Positions 38,096 to 47,697 of a DNA stretch of 64,000 bases are shown here, piece by piece. The DNA is taken from NCBI RefSeq assembly GCF_000011485.1, contig NC_005071.1:1305347-1369346 (forward strand), written 5' to 3'. Made by a program: the position numbers and the translations under genes. Under the pieces are notes generated by a model. The model made no database searches, was not told the DNA's origin, and saw only the letters and a list, made by a program, of their open reading frames with translations. The DNA comes from Prochlorococcus marinus str. MIT 9313 (GTDB lineage Bacteria; Cyanobacteriota; Cyanobacteriia; PCC-6307; Cyanobiaceae). Numbering within the stretch: position 1 is the first letter of the stretch; each line of letters begins with the position of its first letter.

Positions 38096-38789
38096 GTGAC
38101 CCGAAACGATCAAAAGGCCAAAAACGCCATAAAGCACGCCCGAGGATCTCTTTCTCAGGCAGAAATCCCCAAATTCGTCCATCAGTGCTATTGCTTCGGT
38201 TATCTCCCAGCACCAAAACATGATCGCTGGGAACTGTCGCGACAAGGGAATTGCAAGGTCCCATTCCCCTGTTATTCACAGGGCAATATTGGGTTACATA
38301 GGGCTCCTTCAGCCTCTGTCCATTCACGCTCACTTCTCCCCTGGGATTGATCGAAACCTGGTCTCCCCCCACGGCGACAACACGCTTAATCCAAGCATCA
38401 CAGCTGGGATTGGTTAGTCCTATCCAGTTCATAAAAGGAAGGTTCACCACAAAGCAAGGAAGGGAACTCTGACCACTCTTCAAATTCAACGCAGCATTAA
38501 AGGAATAGGGCGTGTTAAACACCACGATCTCCCCACGACGTGGAGGTCGACTGCGAAGGCTGACTTTCTCAACCAGCAAACGATCCTGGACTTGCAGCCC
38601 TGGGATCATCGATTCAGAGGGAATGTATCTCGCCTCAGCGACGTAATGACGAATGCCGAAATACAGGCCCAAAGTAAAGAAGACTGGTCCCCAGAAATCC
38701 CAAAATGGATGAGGTTGAGAGGTTGATGCTCCCCGGGGAGCAGACGCCTTATCGTTTGTGGGATGGTCCTGCTGCTGCGCGTCAGACAA
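38085..38789 (-). CDS. lepB: Signal peptidase I
   Basis: It removes Sec and Tat signal peptides at the membrane. The 234-residue protein has a polar N-terminus, one membrane helix (FFTLGLYFGIRHYV, near 37-50) and the S26 motifs. The nucleophile Ser60 is in YIPSESMIPGL, the general base Lys135 in AWIKRVVAVGGD, and the box E LGDNRSNSTDGR near 195. TTG at 38789 appears to be the start, since no earlier ATG exists. Confidence 0.95.
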   Translation of the reverse strand: MSDAQQQDHPTNDKASAPRGASTSQPHPFWDFWGPVFFTLGLYFGIRHYVAEARYIPSESMIPGLQVQDRLLVEKVSLRSRPPRRGEIVVFNTPYSFNAALNLKSGQSSLPCFVVNLPFMNWIGLTNPSCDAWIKRVVAVGGDQVSINPRGEVSVNGQRLKEPYVTQYCPVNNRGMGPCNSLVATVPSDHVLVLGDNRSNSTDGRIWGFLPEKEILGRALWRFWPFDRFGSLIP

Positions 38790-38870
38790 CTCAGCCCTGT
38801 TATGAATTCGATGCTTAACGATAAGGCCAGCCTGTCCGGCCCCTTAGCGTGATCAAAGCAACCTCAGCCC

Positions 38871-40397
38871 ATGGTGCGTCCCCGCTGGCAAGGGTTGAAA
38901 CCCTCCCCCTCGCGTAAGTTCTGGCAGCGCTGGGATCAGGTTTTGGCGCTAATCGCTGCCATCAACTTGAGTTGGATCCTCTTCGACGTTACCTACATTC
39001 CGCTACGCAATTTCTGGTTACACCGCAATCTCTATCTCCTGCCCTCAACATCGTTGATGGTGCCGTTGCCATGGGTGCCGAACGTGACGCCTTTCTATGA
39101 CGTTGTTAAAGGCATCAAACCGCATAGAGATACCCAGATTTATATCAAACATTTCAGCCAACTCGATCAAACCGCAGCAAGGCAAGGAATCAATAGCCCT
39201 GCTTCACAACAACTACGCCTTAATCAAGTCGAGCTCACAACTCAACTGATCGATGAGAATCCGTTCGTCAGCTCTGGCAACGTCGGCACCCTTGAAAAAC
39301 TAAAAAGCCTACTGCGTGCAAGGGCTGGGATGGATTCCTCCAAGCAGGCAGCCGCCCATCTCTTGGGAAACAAATACCTCAACAACCTCGATTGGCAGCA
39401 AGAAAGACTGTTCTGGACCGAGAAGATTCTTCCCCTGATCGCCACCAACTATTGGCGATCGATCAACGAAAACGGGCAGCCTGTTGACTATGCCTGGCGC
39501 CTCGACACTCCCTTCCAACTTCTCTTTCTCCTCGACATCCTGCTAAGGGCTATGCGCCTGAAGCGTCGCTTCCCCGGCATTAGCTGGCGAGAGGCCCTGC
39601 TGCGACGCTGGATCGACCTGCCTCTACTGCTGCCATTCTGGAGACTCTTGCGGGTAGTGCCCGTTACCGAGCGCCTATCCAGCGCTGGGCTCATTCAGCT
39701 GGAACCTTTGCGCGCTGTCATCAGCAGGGGCGTCGTAGCCCTATTAGCCCTGGAGCTGTTTGAAGTTCTCACCTTACGCATCGTGGATGCGATGCAAGAA
39801 ATCATTCGCTCACCACATCTGCCGCAACGAATCCGCAGTCTTTGTAGTCATCAATCAGTGGACAAGAACGAGGAACGTGAACTAACCGAATTGCTTCGGC
39901 TCTGGCTTCCGCTAATCCTCAGCGAGGTAGGGCCAAGCATGCGCCCCCAACTTTTGGCACTCTTTAGTCACGCCTTGCAGCGAAGTATGGATGGCGTGAT
40001 CGTGCCCGCTCCACTCAAAGGGCTTACCGTCATTGAAAAGGCCGAATCGGAACTAAGCCGGCAACTCGCAGCCGGAATGATCGATACATTTCTGCAGCTC
40101 TCTCGCAATGCCGGCGACCAACTTGGCCGCAAGGATATGGTGCTAGAGCAACTAGGAGTCGATACGATTGATCGCTTCTGGGAAGAGCTCGCTCGCACCC
40201 TCGAGCAGGGACCCGTTCTCGAACGTAGTCAAGAACTAATGGTGGCCTTCCTTGAAGAGTTCAAGCGCTCCAGCTTTCGCCAGCTCAGAGAACAAGGTGG
40301 GGTTAATGAATTGATCAGCGAGCTCGATGGTCTTAACTTTAGCGAGGCGAAAACGACAAGCCAAAAGCAAGAATCTGGCAATAAAATAACACTATAA
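38871..40397 (+). CDS. Conserved-looking membrane protein, unknown
   Basis: The 508-residue protein has a membrane helix near residues 25-42 (VLALIAAINLSWILFDV), a soluble domain of about 160 residues, and two or three hydrophobic segments between 205 and 300 (PFQLLFLLDILLRAMRL, VVALLALELFEVLTL). A long helical, Arg/Glu-rich C-terminal domain follows. I do not recognise a domain. The middle recalls ion-channel-like S4 segments (RRFPGISWREALLRR), but no pore motif is seen. It is divergent from lepB. Confidence 0.75.
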   Translation: MVRPRWQGLKPSPSRKFWQRWDQVLALIAAINLSWILFDVTYIPLRNFWLHRNLYLLPSTSLMVPLPWVPNVTPFYDVVKGIKPHRDTQIYIKHFSQLDQTAARQGINSPASQQLRLNQVELTTQLIDENPFVSSGNVGTLEKLKSLLRARAGMDSSKQAAAHLLGNKYLNNLDWQQERLFWTEKILPLIATNYWRSINENGQPVDYAWRLDTPFQLLFLLDILLRAMRLKRRFPGISWREALLRRWIDLPLLLPFWRLLRVVPVTERLSSAGLIQLEPLRAVISRGVVALLALELFEVLTLRIVDAMQEIIRSPHLPQRIRSLCSHQSVDKNEERELTELLRLWLPLILSEVGPSMRPQLLALFSHALQRSMDGVIVPAPLKGLTVIEKAESELSRQLAAGMIDTFLQLSRNAGDQLGRKDMVLEQLGVDTIDRFWEELARTLEQGPVLERSQELMVAFLEEFKRSSFRQLREQGGVNELISELDGLNFSEAKTTSQKQESGNKITL

Positions 40398-40585
40398 AAT
40401 ATCATGCAAGCTACCATTAGAAGAAATCCAAAGACAGCGAGAGCCTGAAAAACGTAAACAAAAGAAAACGAAATAGCGACAAGATAAACGGCTACAAAGA
40501 TTAAAGCTGCCTCCGCATTTAATATTTCATGGCGAGCCCTCAGCGACTTTAATCTCTTGACTTTTTGGGCCTGACCCGGATCCAC
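40229..40585 (-). CDS. Possible small two-helix membrane protein, overlapping
   Basis: A GTG-initiated frame of 118 residues has a basic N-terminus (QKVKRLKSLRARHE) and two hydrophobic helices (ALIFVAVYLVAISFSFVY; FGFLLMVACMIFYSVILL). Its C-terminal 56 codons run antisense to the end of the membrane-protein gene on the other strand. The N-terminal part lies outside that gene and looks genuine. A frameshift or a truncated end could explain the overlap. Confidence 0.45.
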   Translation of the reverse strand: MDPGQAQKVKRLKSLRARHEILNAEAALIFVAVYLVAISFSFVYVFQALAVFGFLLMVACMIFYSVILLPDSCFWLVVFASLKLRPSSSLINSLTPPCSLSWRKLERLNSSRKATISS

Positions 40586-41003
40586 TTAATTGAACTTCTT
40601 GGAAAAACTTGCTGCTTTATCTAGAAAATATCCAACACAAACCATCTCCTTCCACTAGCATGAACAGACAACAAGCCCTATCCTTTACAGGCTGCCATCA
40701 ACTTGCAGCAAAGTAGATAAATACTTAGACAAGGCCATTATATTCGCGCACAGGGATGACTCATGGCCCGTCACACACCTGCTATAGCCATGGCAGTCAA
40801 TCCCCCCAGGAATAAACAATATACGAATCATCCTTCAGGTTATTGATTACTGGCTTTTACAAATTGCGAATAGCAATAATCGCACGCCCATCGTTCGCGA
40901 TCTCTTTTGTCATTTTCCCTTTAGCAGCCCTACAAAAAATTCATCACATCAAAACAACATTTATTTTTGCCGAAATATACTCCTATTTCTAAGGGTTTAC
41001 TCT
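40586..41003. other. 418-bp AT-rich gap, no gene seen
   Basis: Both strands are rich in stops. No hairpin with a T run, tRNA fold or small ORF with a ribosome-binding site stands out. It separates the membrane-protein pair from the ArsC-like gene. Confidence 0.5.
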
Positions 41004-41366
41004 TCAAGGCAGCAACGCCTCAGCCCAGACATCCGGCTTGAAGCCCACCAATACACTGCCATTTTCAGTGATCAAGAAAGGACGTTTAATCAACTTGCCA
41101 TCGGAGGCAAGTGCATCGAGCGCCTCGTCATCGCTCATGGCCTTGACTGCATCCGCGCCAAGTGCACGATAACTTACACCACTTGTGTTGAAGAGAAGTT
41201 TGCGGCTTGCTAACTGCTTACTGGCGCCACTAAGCATCTCTCGACTAGGAGGTGTCTCAACGATGTCGAAAAGATCATGCACAATTTGATGCTCCTGCAG
41301 CCAAGTCAAGGCCTTCCGACAAGTAGCGCAGCGCGAATAGCTATAAATCCTTATTGAGTTGAGCAT
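41004..41366 (-). CDS. ArsC/Spx-family thioredoxin-fold protein
   Basis: The 120-residue protein has the ArsC/YffB/Spx layout: IYSYSRCATCRKALTWL with Cys-x-x-Cys near residues 14-17, SRKLLFNTSGVSYRALG near 73, and IKRPFLITENGSVLVGFKPD near 93. It may reduce arsenate with glutathione/glutaredoxin or act as an unassigned thiol oxidoreductase; no ars genes are adjacent, so I do not name it arsC. Confidence 0.85.
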   Translation of the reverse strand: MLNSIRIYSYSRCATCRKALTWLQEHQIVHDLFDIVETPPSREMLSGASKQLASRKLLFNTSGVSYRALGADAVKAMSDDEALDALASDGKLIKRPFLITENGSVLVGFKPDVWAEALLP

Positions 41367-41422
41367 GATTTAACTGGCCAGCAAAGAATGAACTCGTTCA
41401 ATCAAGTGATTAGGGTTCATAG

Positions 41423-41947
41423 TTACTTTTTCAGCTTAACCTGCGCAGCTTTGGCGCAGGTCTCCAACAGAGGCTCAACAGCTTCTGAATCTCTCCAGCC
41501 ACCGATATCAACAACTCGCCCCTCAAGATTTTTGTAAGTGCGGAAGAATTCAGCCACATCCTCCAGTTGACTGGCTGAAATCTGCCGAATGCTGCTGATC
41601 GACCGTTGACGGGGATCAGCAACGGGAACACACAACAACTTGCCGTCATAAGCCCCGGAATCATGCATATCAAGCACCCCGATTGGTCGTGCCCTAATCA
41701 GACAGCCAGCAAATGTGGGTTCCTCCATGATCACCATTGCATCAAGAGGTGCACCATCTTCAGCAAGGGTGTTGGGGATGAAGCCGTAATCAAACGGGTA
41801 GCGAACCGAGGAATGAAGAACCCTATCGAGGGCCATCACACCAGCCTCATCAAAATATTCGTACTTGTTCCGGCTTCCCGCCGGAATCTCCACCAACAGG
41901 TTGACCAACCCGGGTGAAGGAGATGGGAGTAGAGAGCTTAGATCCAT
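41423..41947 (-). CDS. ppa: Inorganic pyrophosphatase, family I (copy 1)
   Basis: It hydrolyses pyrophosphate from biosynthesis. The 174-residue protein has canonical Mg-PPi residues: [12 protein letters not shown] near 20-31, [22 protein letters not shown] and the D-x4-D-x-K motif in DSGAYDGK near 96-103. The ATG at 41947 is supported by GGAGAAAG just upstream. A second family I enzyme lies at 58226-58813. Confidence 0.95.
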   Translation of the reverse strand: MDLSSLLPSPSPGLVNLLVEIPAGSRNKYEYFDEAGVMALDRVLHSSVRYPFDYGFIPNTLAEDGAPLDAMVIMEEPTFAGCLIRARPIGVLDMHDSGAYDGKLLCVPVADPRQRSISSIRQISASQLEDVAEFFRTYKNLEGRVVDIGGWRDSEAVEPLLETCAKAAQVKLKK

Positions 41948-42188
41948 CTTTCTCCAAGGCTGTGGGAACCATGCTTTCCCTCCCCGCAGACCGATCTGTC
42001 AAAACTGCCGCGAGGGGTAATCCAACGGTTGCGATGGCAATAGTCAAACCCAGCAACGCAATCGAAGGCGCACTCAAGCTGAAAGGATCTTCAGGATCTG
42101 GTCCAATGAGACCAGAATCATGATGTGATCTGGACGGCTCCTCACCCTTAGACGAGGGGCTTGAAACTGAGGCTGGGTCAGGATCCAT
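41850..42188 (-). CDS. Small membrane protein overlapping ppa start
   Basis: A 112-codon frame encodes a Ser/Pro-rich acidic N-terminus, then one membrane helix ([23 protein letters not shown]). Its tail runs 98 bp into the ppa gene in another frame. The helix region lies outside ppa and is convincing. Same-strand overlap with a well-supported ppa start suggests coupling. The function is unknown; similar one-helix peptides are common in picocyanobacteria. Confidence 0.5.
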   Translation of the reverse strand: MDPDPASVSSPSSKGEEPSRSHHDSGLIGPDPEDPFSLSAPSIALLGLTIAIATVGLPLAAVLTDRSAGRESMVPTALEKDGSKLSTPISFTRVGQPVGGDSGGKPEQVRIF

Positions 42189-42313
42189 GCAGGGGTGGTT
42201 TAGAACGACCCGGTGTAGGGGATAGCATCAGCCACCTTCATCGGGGCGATTTCAGGGTCTGGGCAAGCCATTGCCGGAAACCGCTACAAAATATTCTGTC
42301 ACCGAAAGAGACG

Positions 42314-42778
42314 TTATGCAGCAGGACGATCCTGCCGCTCTCGATGGGCGGCCAAATCTGACGGTGCATCATTCAACCCATCAAGCTGTGACCTAATCGC
42401 ACGCAGCTCCTCAAGGATTGATCCAAGAACCTGTTGCGTTGCTGTTGAGGGGGAATTAAGAACCTCAACAGTGACTTCTTTGATCCTTAAAACATCCTTT
42501 GCGAAACGGGCGACTTCATTTGGATGAAAAAGAAGGGGATCTTTCTGATCGCTTCGATACTCAGGATTGAGCTTGCGAGGATTAAACGAAGGATTGAGGT
42601 TGCGTGGATCTGTATTTGTGTAGCGATACACCGAAGCCCTTGAACGATTCAAAGACTTCTGAACGTCATCGATCCCAACAAGCGCATCAGATTGAGCCAT
42701 CACAGCATTAATATCTTTGCTTAAATATGAAGAAGGGCTAGGCAGAGGAGAATCAGAATTGACCGAGCCATCAGACAT
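42314..42778 (-). CDS. Possible DNA-binding protein, unknown
   Basis: The 154-residue protein has a Ser/Pro-rich start, then a segment like a helix-turn-helix of MerR/excisionase type (VQKSLNRSRASVYRYTNTD, near residues 39-57). An Arg/Asn/Pro-rich middle and a helical C-terminus (LGSILEELRAIRSQLDGL) that may form a coiled coil follow. I do not recognise the family. It is divergent from proS with 147 bp between starts. Confidence 0.7.
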   Translation of the reverse strand: MSDGSVNSDSPLPSPSSYLSKDINAVMAQSDALVGIDDVQKSLNRSRASVYRYTNTDPRNLNPSFNPRKLNPEYRSDQKDPLLFHPNEVARFAKDVLRIKEVTVEVLNSPSTATQQVLGSILEELRAIRSQLDGLNDAPSDLAAHRERQDRPAA

Positions 42779-42925
42779 GAGATCGACTAACCGCTTCTAG
42801 ATTTTGCGCGACATTAGCAGGTGAGACTCATCTCGTACAGGTCGATTAGGCGCTTTGAGACAGTTTCGTGATCGGCTTATTTGGACCGCGGATGGTAGCT
42901 TCCCCCATCCACTGAGGTCCGATTC

Positions 42926-44725
42926 ATGCGCGTCTCCCGCCTGATGCTGGTGACGTTGCGCGACATACCAGCTGACGCGGAAATCGCCTCCCATCAATTG
43001 CTGCTCAGAGGGGGATATATCCGTCGTGTGACTTCAGGCATTTATGCCTACCTACCACTGATGTGGCGGGTCCTGCGCAAAATCACATCGATTGTTCAGG
43101 AGGAAATGGATGCCACTGGTGCTCTGGAGACCTTGTTACCTCAATTGCAGCCTGCAGAGCTCTGGCGGCGTAGTGGCCGATGGCAGGGGTATACGGCCGG
43201 CGAAGGCCTGATGTTCCACCTTGAAGACCGCCAAGGACGAGAACTCGGACTCGGCCCCACCCATGAAGAGGTGATCACAAGTCTTGCCGGAGACCTGCTG
43301 CGCTCATATCGACAGCTTCCTGTAACGCTCTATCAGATCCAAAGCAAATTCCGCGATGAGATCCGCCCACGTTTTGGCCTGATGCGCGGCCGCGAATTCA
43401 TCATGAAGGACGCCTATTCCTTCCATTCCTGCGAAGCAGACCTCGCCATGACCTACAGAGCCATGGATGAGGCCTATCAACGAATCTTCTCCCGTTGCGG
43501 ACTCGAAACCGTCGCCGTGGAAGCCGACAGCGGAGCCATCGGCGGAGCCTCGTCTCAAGAATTTATGGTCACAGCGGATGCTGGCGAAGACCTGATCCTG
43601 ATCAGTGGTGATGGCCACTACGCCGCCAACCAAGAAAAGGCCGTCTCTCATCCACCAAAAGCCATCCCCCTGCCTGCTTCAAAAGTTGCCTTGCTTGATA
43701 CACCCGAACAGGGAACGATCGAGACACTGTGTACCGCCCAGGGCCTTGTTCCGTCTCAAGTGGTGAAGGTGCTGGTCATGCTGGCCCGCTTCGAAGATGG
43801 TGAACTTCAACCAGTCCTTGTAAGCATCCGAGGAGACCAGCAACTCAATGAGGTAAAGCTGATCAACGCCCTAAGCAGGGAACTAAACAAGGGGGTGCTC
43901 GATGTGGCCCCCATCAGCGCCGATCAAATCACTGCGCAAAAGCTTGAAGCCTGGCCCTTTGGGGCGATAGGGCCTGACCTAGACGATGCCCTGTTAAGCG
44001 GAGCCACAAGCTGGACAAAACATTTCCTACGCCTAGCTGACCCGACAGCTACTGAGCTGAACTGTTTTGTCTGCGGTGCCAATCAAAACAATCAGCATCG
44101 AACTGGCATGACCTGGTCAAAACTCGGGGGAGTGCCCAAAAGCGTCGATCTACGCAAATCGCAGGCTGGCGATCGCTGTATCCATGACTCCAGCCAGATT
44201 CTGGAGGAGAGAAGAGGCATTGAGGTAGGACACATTTTCCAATTAGGTCGCAAGTACTCAGAAGCCCTAGAGGCCTGTTTCACCAATGACCAGGGCACTC
44301 AGGAGCCTTTCTGGATGGGGTGTTACGGCATCGGGATTTCCAGACTTGCCCAGGCTGCTGTGGAACAACACCATGACGAAGCTGGCATGAAATGGCCTCT
44401 GGCTATAGCCCCATTTGAGGTCATCATCGTGGTAGCCAACATCCAGGATGAGGTTCAGCAAAAGCTGGCCGAACAGCTTTACAGCGAACTACAAGCAGCT
44501 GATATCGAAGCACTACTTGATGACAGGACTGAACGCGCCGGCGTGAAATTCAAAGATGCTGACCTGATCGGTATCCCTTGGCGAGTCGTGGTTGGCAGAG
44601 ATGCCGCCAAGGGGCAGGTGGAACTGATTCAAAGATCCAGCCGCAAGGTTCAAATACTTTCTGCAAAACAGGCCTTTACCGCACTGGTTAAAGACATAGC
44701 AGCGAACCAAAACACAAGGGTCTGA
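42926..44725 (+). CDS. proS: Prolyl-tRNA synthetase, bacterial type
   Basis: It charges tRNA-Pro. The 599-residue bacterial form has class II motif 1 near RRVTSGIYAYLPLMWRVLRKI, motif 2 in GPTHEEVITSL and FRDEIRPRFGLMRGREFIMKD, and an editing insertion domain between about residues 230 and 400. Motif 3 is in GIGISRLAQAAVEQHHDEAG, and the C-terminal anticodon-binding domain follows. The ATG at 42926 agrees with the family N-terminus (RVSRLMLVTLRDIP). Confidence 0.96.
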   Translation: MRVSRLMLVTLRDIPADAEIASHQLLLRGGYIRRVTSGIYAYLPLMWRVLRKITSIVQEEMDATGALETLLPQLQPAELWRRSGRWQGYTAGEGLMFHLEDRQGRELGLGPTHEEVITSLAGDLLRSYRQLPVTLYQIQSKFRDEIRPRFGLMRGREFIMKDAYSFHSCEADLAMTYRAMDEAYQRIFSRCGLETVAVEADSGAIGGASSQEFMVTADAGEDLILISGDGHYAANQEKAVSHPPKAIPLPASKVALLDTPEQGTIETLCTAQGLVPSQVVKVLVMLARFEDGELQPVLVSIRGDQQLNEVKLINALSRELNKGVLDVAPISADQITAQKLEAWPFGAIGPDLDDALLSGATSWTKHFLRLADPTATELNCFVCGANQNNQHRTGMTWSKLGGVPKSVDLRKSQAGDRCIHDSSQILEERRGIEVGHIFQLGRKYSEALEACFTNDQGTQEPFWMGCYGIGISRLAQAAVEQHHDEAGMKWPLAIAPFEVIIVVANIQDEVQQKLAEQLYSELQAADIEALLDDRTERAGVKFKDADLIGIPWRVVVGRDAAKGQVELIQRSSRKVQILSAKQAFTALVKDIAANQNTRV

Positions 44726-44753
44726 CCAGCCATTTAAAATTCTTGGGAATGGA

Positions 44754-45194
44754 ATGAAACGGATGACTACTGCCTTGCATCACATGGCCAAGCAGTTGAT
44801 GCGGGCAGGATTGGCAATCTGCCTTGTCCTTTGCCTGATGCTCACAGCCAACGGAAGCGCCAATGCAGCCGAGATCCAATTGTCCGGAAACTATGTAGAC
44901 GACACAGTCAACGTGGCTCACAACCTGCAAGACGCAATCGCCCTGTCCTCGGACGACGAAGGCTTTTCAGCAGCGCAAGAGGAGGCTCGTGACCTGAGCT
45001 ACAACTACATCGCCCGATATCGGCCTCGCTCCAAGGTGAATAACCTGCAGTCCTTCACCACCATGCAGACAGCCCTCAATTCTCTAGCTGGTCATTACAA
45101 CAACTTCGCCAACCGCCCCCTACCGGAAGAACTTCAAAATCGGATCACTAAAGAACTTGCCAAGGCAGAACAAACTGTATTAAGAGGCAGATAA
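44754..45194 (+). CDS. psb27: Psb27, photosystem II assembly/repair factor
   Basis: It binds CP43 on the lumenal side of PSII assembly and repair intermediates. The 146-residue protein has a signal peptide near 1-38 with likely cleavage after ANA, then the four-helix domain (TVNVAHNLQDAIAL, EARDLSYNYIARYRP, FTTMQTALNSLAGHYNNF, LPEELQNRITKELAKAE). There is no clear lipobox at the cleavage site, unlike the lipoprotein Psb27 of Synechocystis. It follows proS by 28 bp. Confidence 0.95.
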   Translation: MKRMTTALHHMAKQLMRAGLAICLVLCLMLTANGSANAAEIQLSGNYVDDTVNVAHNLQDAIALSSDDEGFSAAQEEARDLSYNYIARYRPRSKVNNLQSFTTMQTALNSLAGHYNNFANRPLPEELQNRITKELAKAEQTVLRGR

Positions 45195-45265
45195 ATCAAC
45201 TGCTAAGTAATCACTGTTTGACTTAAGGCAGGGATATCTGGGAAGATCCCCGTTTGTGAATAACG

Positions 45266-45280
45266 GCGGCTTCGGGCCGC
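45266..45280 (+). promoter_or_regulatory. Stable GC hairpin directly before purA
   Basis: GCGGC-TTCGG-GCCGC forms a five-base-pair GC stem that ends one base before the purA GTG. It occupies the place of a ribosome-binding site, none of which is visible. It could restrain initiation or be the mark of a leader processed elsewhere; neither is shown. Confidence 0.4.
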
Positions 45281-45281
45281 A

Positions 45282-46601
45282 GTGTCCTTGGCCAATGTTG
45301 TCGTCATCGGTGCGCAGTGGGGTGACGAAGGAAAAGGCAAGATCACCGATCTCCTAAGCCGTTCAGCTGATGTTGTCGTCCGCTATCAAGGTGGCGTCAA
45401 TGCCGGCCACACAATCGTTGTGGATGACCAGGTGCTCAAACTGCACCTCATTCCCTCAGGAATCCTTTACCCAGAAACAATCTGCCTCATCGGCTCTGGC
45501 ACAGTCATCGATCCCAAAGTGATGCTCAAGGAGCTAGACATGCTGCTTGAGAACAGCATTGATATCTCAGGTCTTCAACTGGCATCGACTGCCCACGTAA
45601 CGATGCCGTATCACCGCCTCTTGGATGAGGCGATGGAGCAACAACGTGGCGATCAACGTATCGGCACTACTGGACGGGGCATCGGTCCCACCTATGCAGA
45701 TAAGTCCCAACGCAACGGCATTCGCGTACTTGATCTTTTAGATAGCCAACGACTACGAGAACGACTGCGTGGCCCTCTGCAAGAAAAGAATCGTCTACTC
45801 GAACAAATTTATGGAGTAGCACCACTTGACTCAGAGCAGGTCATCGAGGAATACCTCGGCTATGGCCAAAGGCTTGCTCCACACGTTGTCGACTGTATTC
45901 AAACCATTCATCAAGCTGCCCGCAGCCGCAAAAACATTCTTTTTGAAGGAGCTCAAGGGACCCTTTTAGACCTTGATCACGGCACCTATCCCTATGTCAC
46001 CTCCTCCAATCCAATCTCAGGCGGTGCATGCATCGGAGCTGGAGTCGGACCCACGCTGATCGATCGAGTGATCGGTGTTGCCAAGGCTTACACCACCCGT
46101 GTAGGAGAAGGTCCTTTTCCTACAGAACTGGAAGGAAGCATCAATGAACAGCTCTGTGACCGGGGAGGTGAATTCGGCACCACCACAGGCCGCCGCAGAC
46201 GCTGCGGCTGGTTCGATGGAGTCATTGGTCGTTACGCAGTAGCAGTGAATGGCCTGGATTGCCTGGCGATTACCAAACTCGATGTGCTTGATGAGCTCGA
46301 CGAAATCCGAGTGTGCGTGGCCTACGAACTCAATGGTGAACGAATTGAACACTTCCCTAGCAGCGCAGAAGACTTTGCCCGCTGTCATCCAATCTTCGAG
46401 ACCCTGCCAGGCTGGCAATGCTCCACTGCAGACTGCCGCCGTCTTGAAGACCTACCAACCACAGCGATGGACTATCTGCGCTTCCTCGCCGACCTGATGG
46501 AAGTGCCGATTGCCATCGTCTCCCTAGGTGCCAACCGTGATCAAACAATCGTTGTAGAAGATCCGATCCACGGTCCCAAACGGGCTCTCCTAAGCGCCTA
46601 A
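45282..46601 (+). CDS. purA: Adenylosuccinate synthetase
   Basis: It joins IMP and aspartate with GTP to form adenylosuccinate. The 439-residue protein has the GTP loop [11 protein letters not shown] near residues 10-20, the NAGHT motif near 40, and the IMP/Asp-binding [14 protein letters not shown] and [11 protein letters not shown] segments. The start is GTG at 45282, preceded by a hairpin instead of a ribosome-binding site. Confidence 0.97.
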   Translation: MSLANVVVIGAQWGDEGKGKITDLLSRSADVVVRYQGGVNAGHTIVVDDQVLKLHLIPSGILYPETICLIGSGTVIDPKVMLKELDMLLENSIDISGLQLASTAHVTMPYHRLLDEAMEQQRGDQRIGTTGRGIGPTYADKSQRNGIRVLDLLDSQRLRERLRGPLQEKNRLLEQIYGVAPLDSEQVIEEYLGYGQRLAPHVVDCIQTIHQAARSRKNILFEGAQGTLLDLDHGTYPYVTSSNPISGGACIGAGVGPTLIDRVIGVAKAYTTRVGEGPFPTELEGSINEQLCDRGGEFGTTTGRRRRCGWFDGVIGRYAVAVNGLDCLAITKLDVLDELDEIRVCVAYELNGERIEHFPSSAEDFARCHPIFETLPGWQCSTADCRRLEDLPTTAMDYLRFLADLMEVPIAIVSLGANRDQTIVVEDPIHGPKRALLSA

Positions 46602-46653
46602 GCACTTTCTCAAAACAAATGGTGGACGGGGATCGATACTTCTGAGGTTTCCC

Positions 46654-47673
46654 ATGCATCCCTCCATGGTTATCCCCAGGTTCAGTGATCGTCCTCTCGA
46701 TGTGGTTGGAATAGGCAATGCCATCGTGGACGTGCTGGTGCAGGCGGACGATGCCTTCCTTGATGCGCACAGTCTGAGTAAAGGCAATATGGCCTTGGTG
46801 GATGAAGCCCAAGCAGAAGCGCTTTACTCCATCAGTGGACCAGGTCTAGAGACTTCAGGTGGATCCGCCGCCAACACCCTGGTAGGTCTGGCGCAACTCG
46901 GCGGGAAGGCAGGCTTCATCGGTCGTGTCAAAAATGATCAACTAGGCAGCATTTTTAGCCACGACATCCGTTCAGTAGGCGCTCGATTCGAGACTCCACC
47001 AGCAAGTGATGGTCCTTCTACGGCTCGCTGTCTGATCCTGGTCACCCCTGATGCGCAACGCACCATGTGTACCTATCTAGGAGCTTCGGTACAGCTGGAC
47101 CCTGAAGATTTAGACCTGTCAATGGTTCGCCAAGCCAAGGTGCTCTACCTCGAGGGGTATCTATGGGACAGTCCGGCAGCCAAAAAAGCCTTCATCGCTG
47201 CCGCACAAGTCTGTCGTGATTCAGGAGGCCAAGTAGCCCTATCTCTTTCCGATGGCTTCTGCGTTGATCGGCATCGCGACAGCTTCCTCGAGCTGGTTGA
47301 TAGCCACGTGGATCTGCTGTTTGCTAACGACAGCGAAATCACCTCTCTTTACAAGAGTGTCAGCTTCGAGGCTGCATTGGAAGAAGTGAAAGGCCGCTGC
47401 AAGGTGGCAGCCCTCACCCGCAGCGAGCACGGATCTGTCGTGCTCGCTGGTGATCAACGCTGGGATATTCCTGCCTACAAACTTGGCAACGTGGTTGACA
47501 CCACAGGTGCAGGTGATCTCTACGCCGGTGGCTTCCTACACGGTTACACCCAGGGAACCACTTTGGAAACCTGTGGACAAATTGGATCCATCTGCGCCGG
47601 CCAGGTGATCACTCAACTCGGTCCTCGCTCACAGGTGTCGCTTCCGGAATTAGTAGCGAAGCATCTGAATTAA
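46654..47673 (+). CDS. PfkB-family carbohydrate/nucleoside kinase
   Basis: The 339-residue ribokinase-fold protein has GIGNAIVDVLV near residues 20-30, SGGSAANTLVGLA near 68-80, and the catalytic DTTGAGDLYAGGFLHG near 280-295, with the Asp base. Closest by look are adenosine kinase-like cyanobacterial proteins; the substrate (adenosine, fructose or another sugar) is not determined. GAGG upstream supports ATG at 46654. Confidence 0.88.
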   Translation: MHPSMVIPRFSDRPLDVVGIGNAIVDVLVQADDAFLDAHSLSKGNMALVDEAQAEALYSISGPGLETSGGSAANTLVGLAQLGGKAGFIGRVKNDQLGSIFSHDIRSVGARFETPPASDGPSTARCLILVTPDAQRTMCTYLGASVQLDPEDLDLSMVRQAKVLYLEGYLWDSPAAKKAFIAAAQVCRDSGGQVALSLSDGFCVDRHRDSFLELVDSHVDLLFANDSEITSLYKSVSFEAALEEVKGRCKVAALTRSEHGSVVLAGDQRWDIPAYKLGNVVDTTGAGDLYAGGFLHGYTQGTTLETCGQIGSICAGQVITQLGPRSQVSLPELVAKHLN

Positions 47674-47697
47674 TTGAAGGGCGGTTTCACCCTTCAA
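47674..47697. terminator. Hairpin between convergent sugar kinase and cutA
   Basis: TTGAAGGG and CCCTTCAA form a perfect 8-bp stem with an 8-base loop, one base after the kinase stop. The cutA stop lies inside its loop. A bidirectional terminator role is inferred; no T run follows on either side, so it may depend on other factors. Confidence 0.5.

Noticed and set aside
42200..42271. 23-residue minus-strand frame starting MACPDPEIAP upstream of the small membrane protein
   Set aside because: It has no ribosome-binding site and is too short to judge; a leader peptide role cannot be supported.
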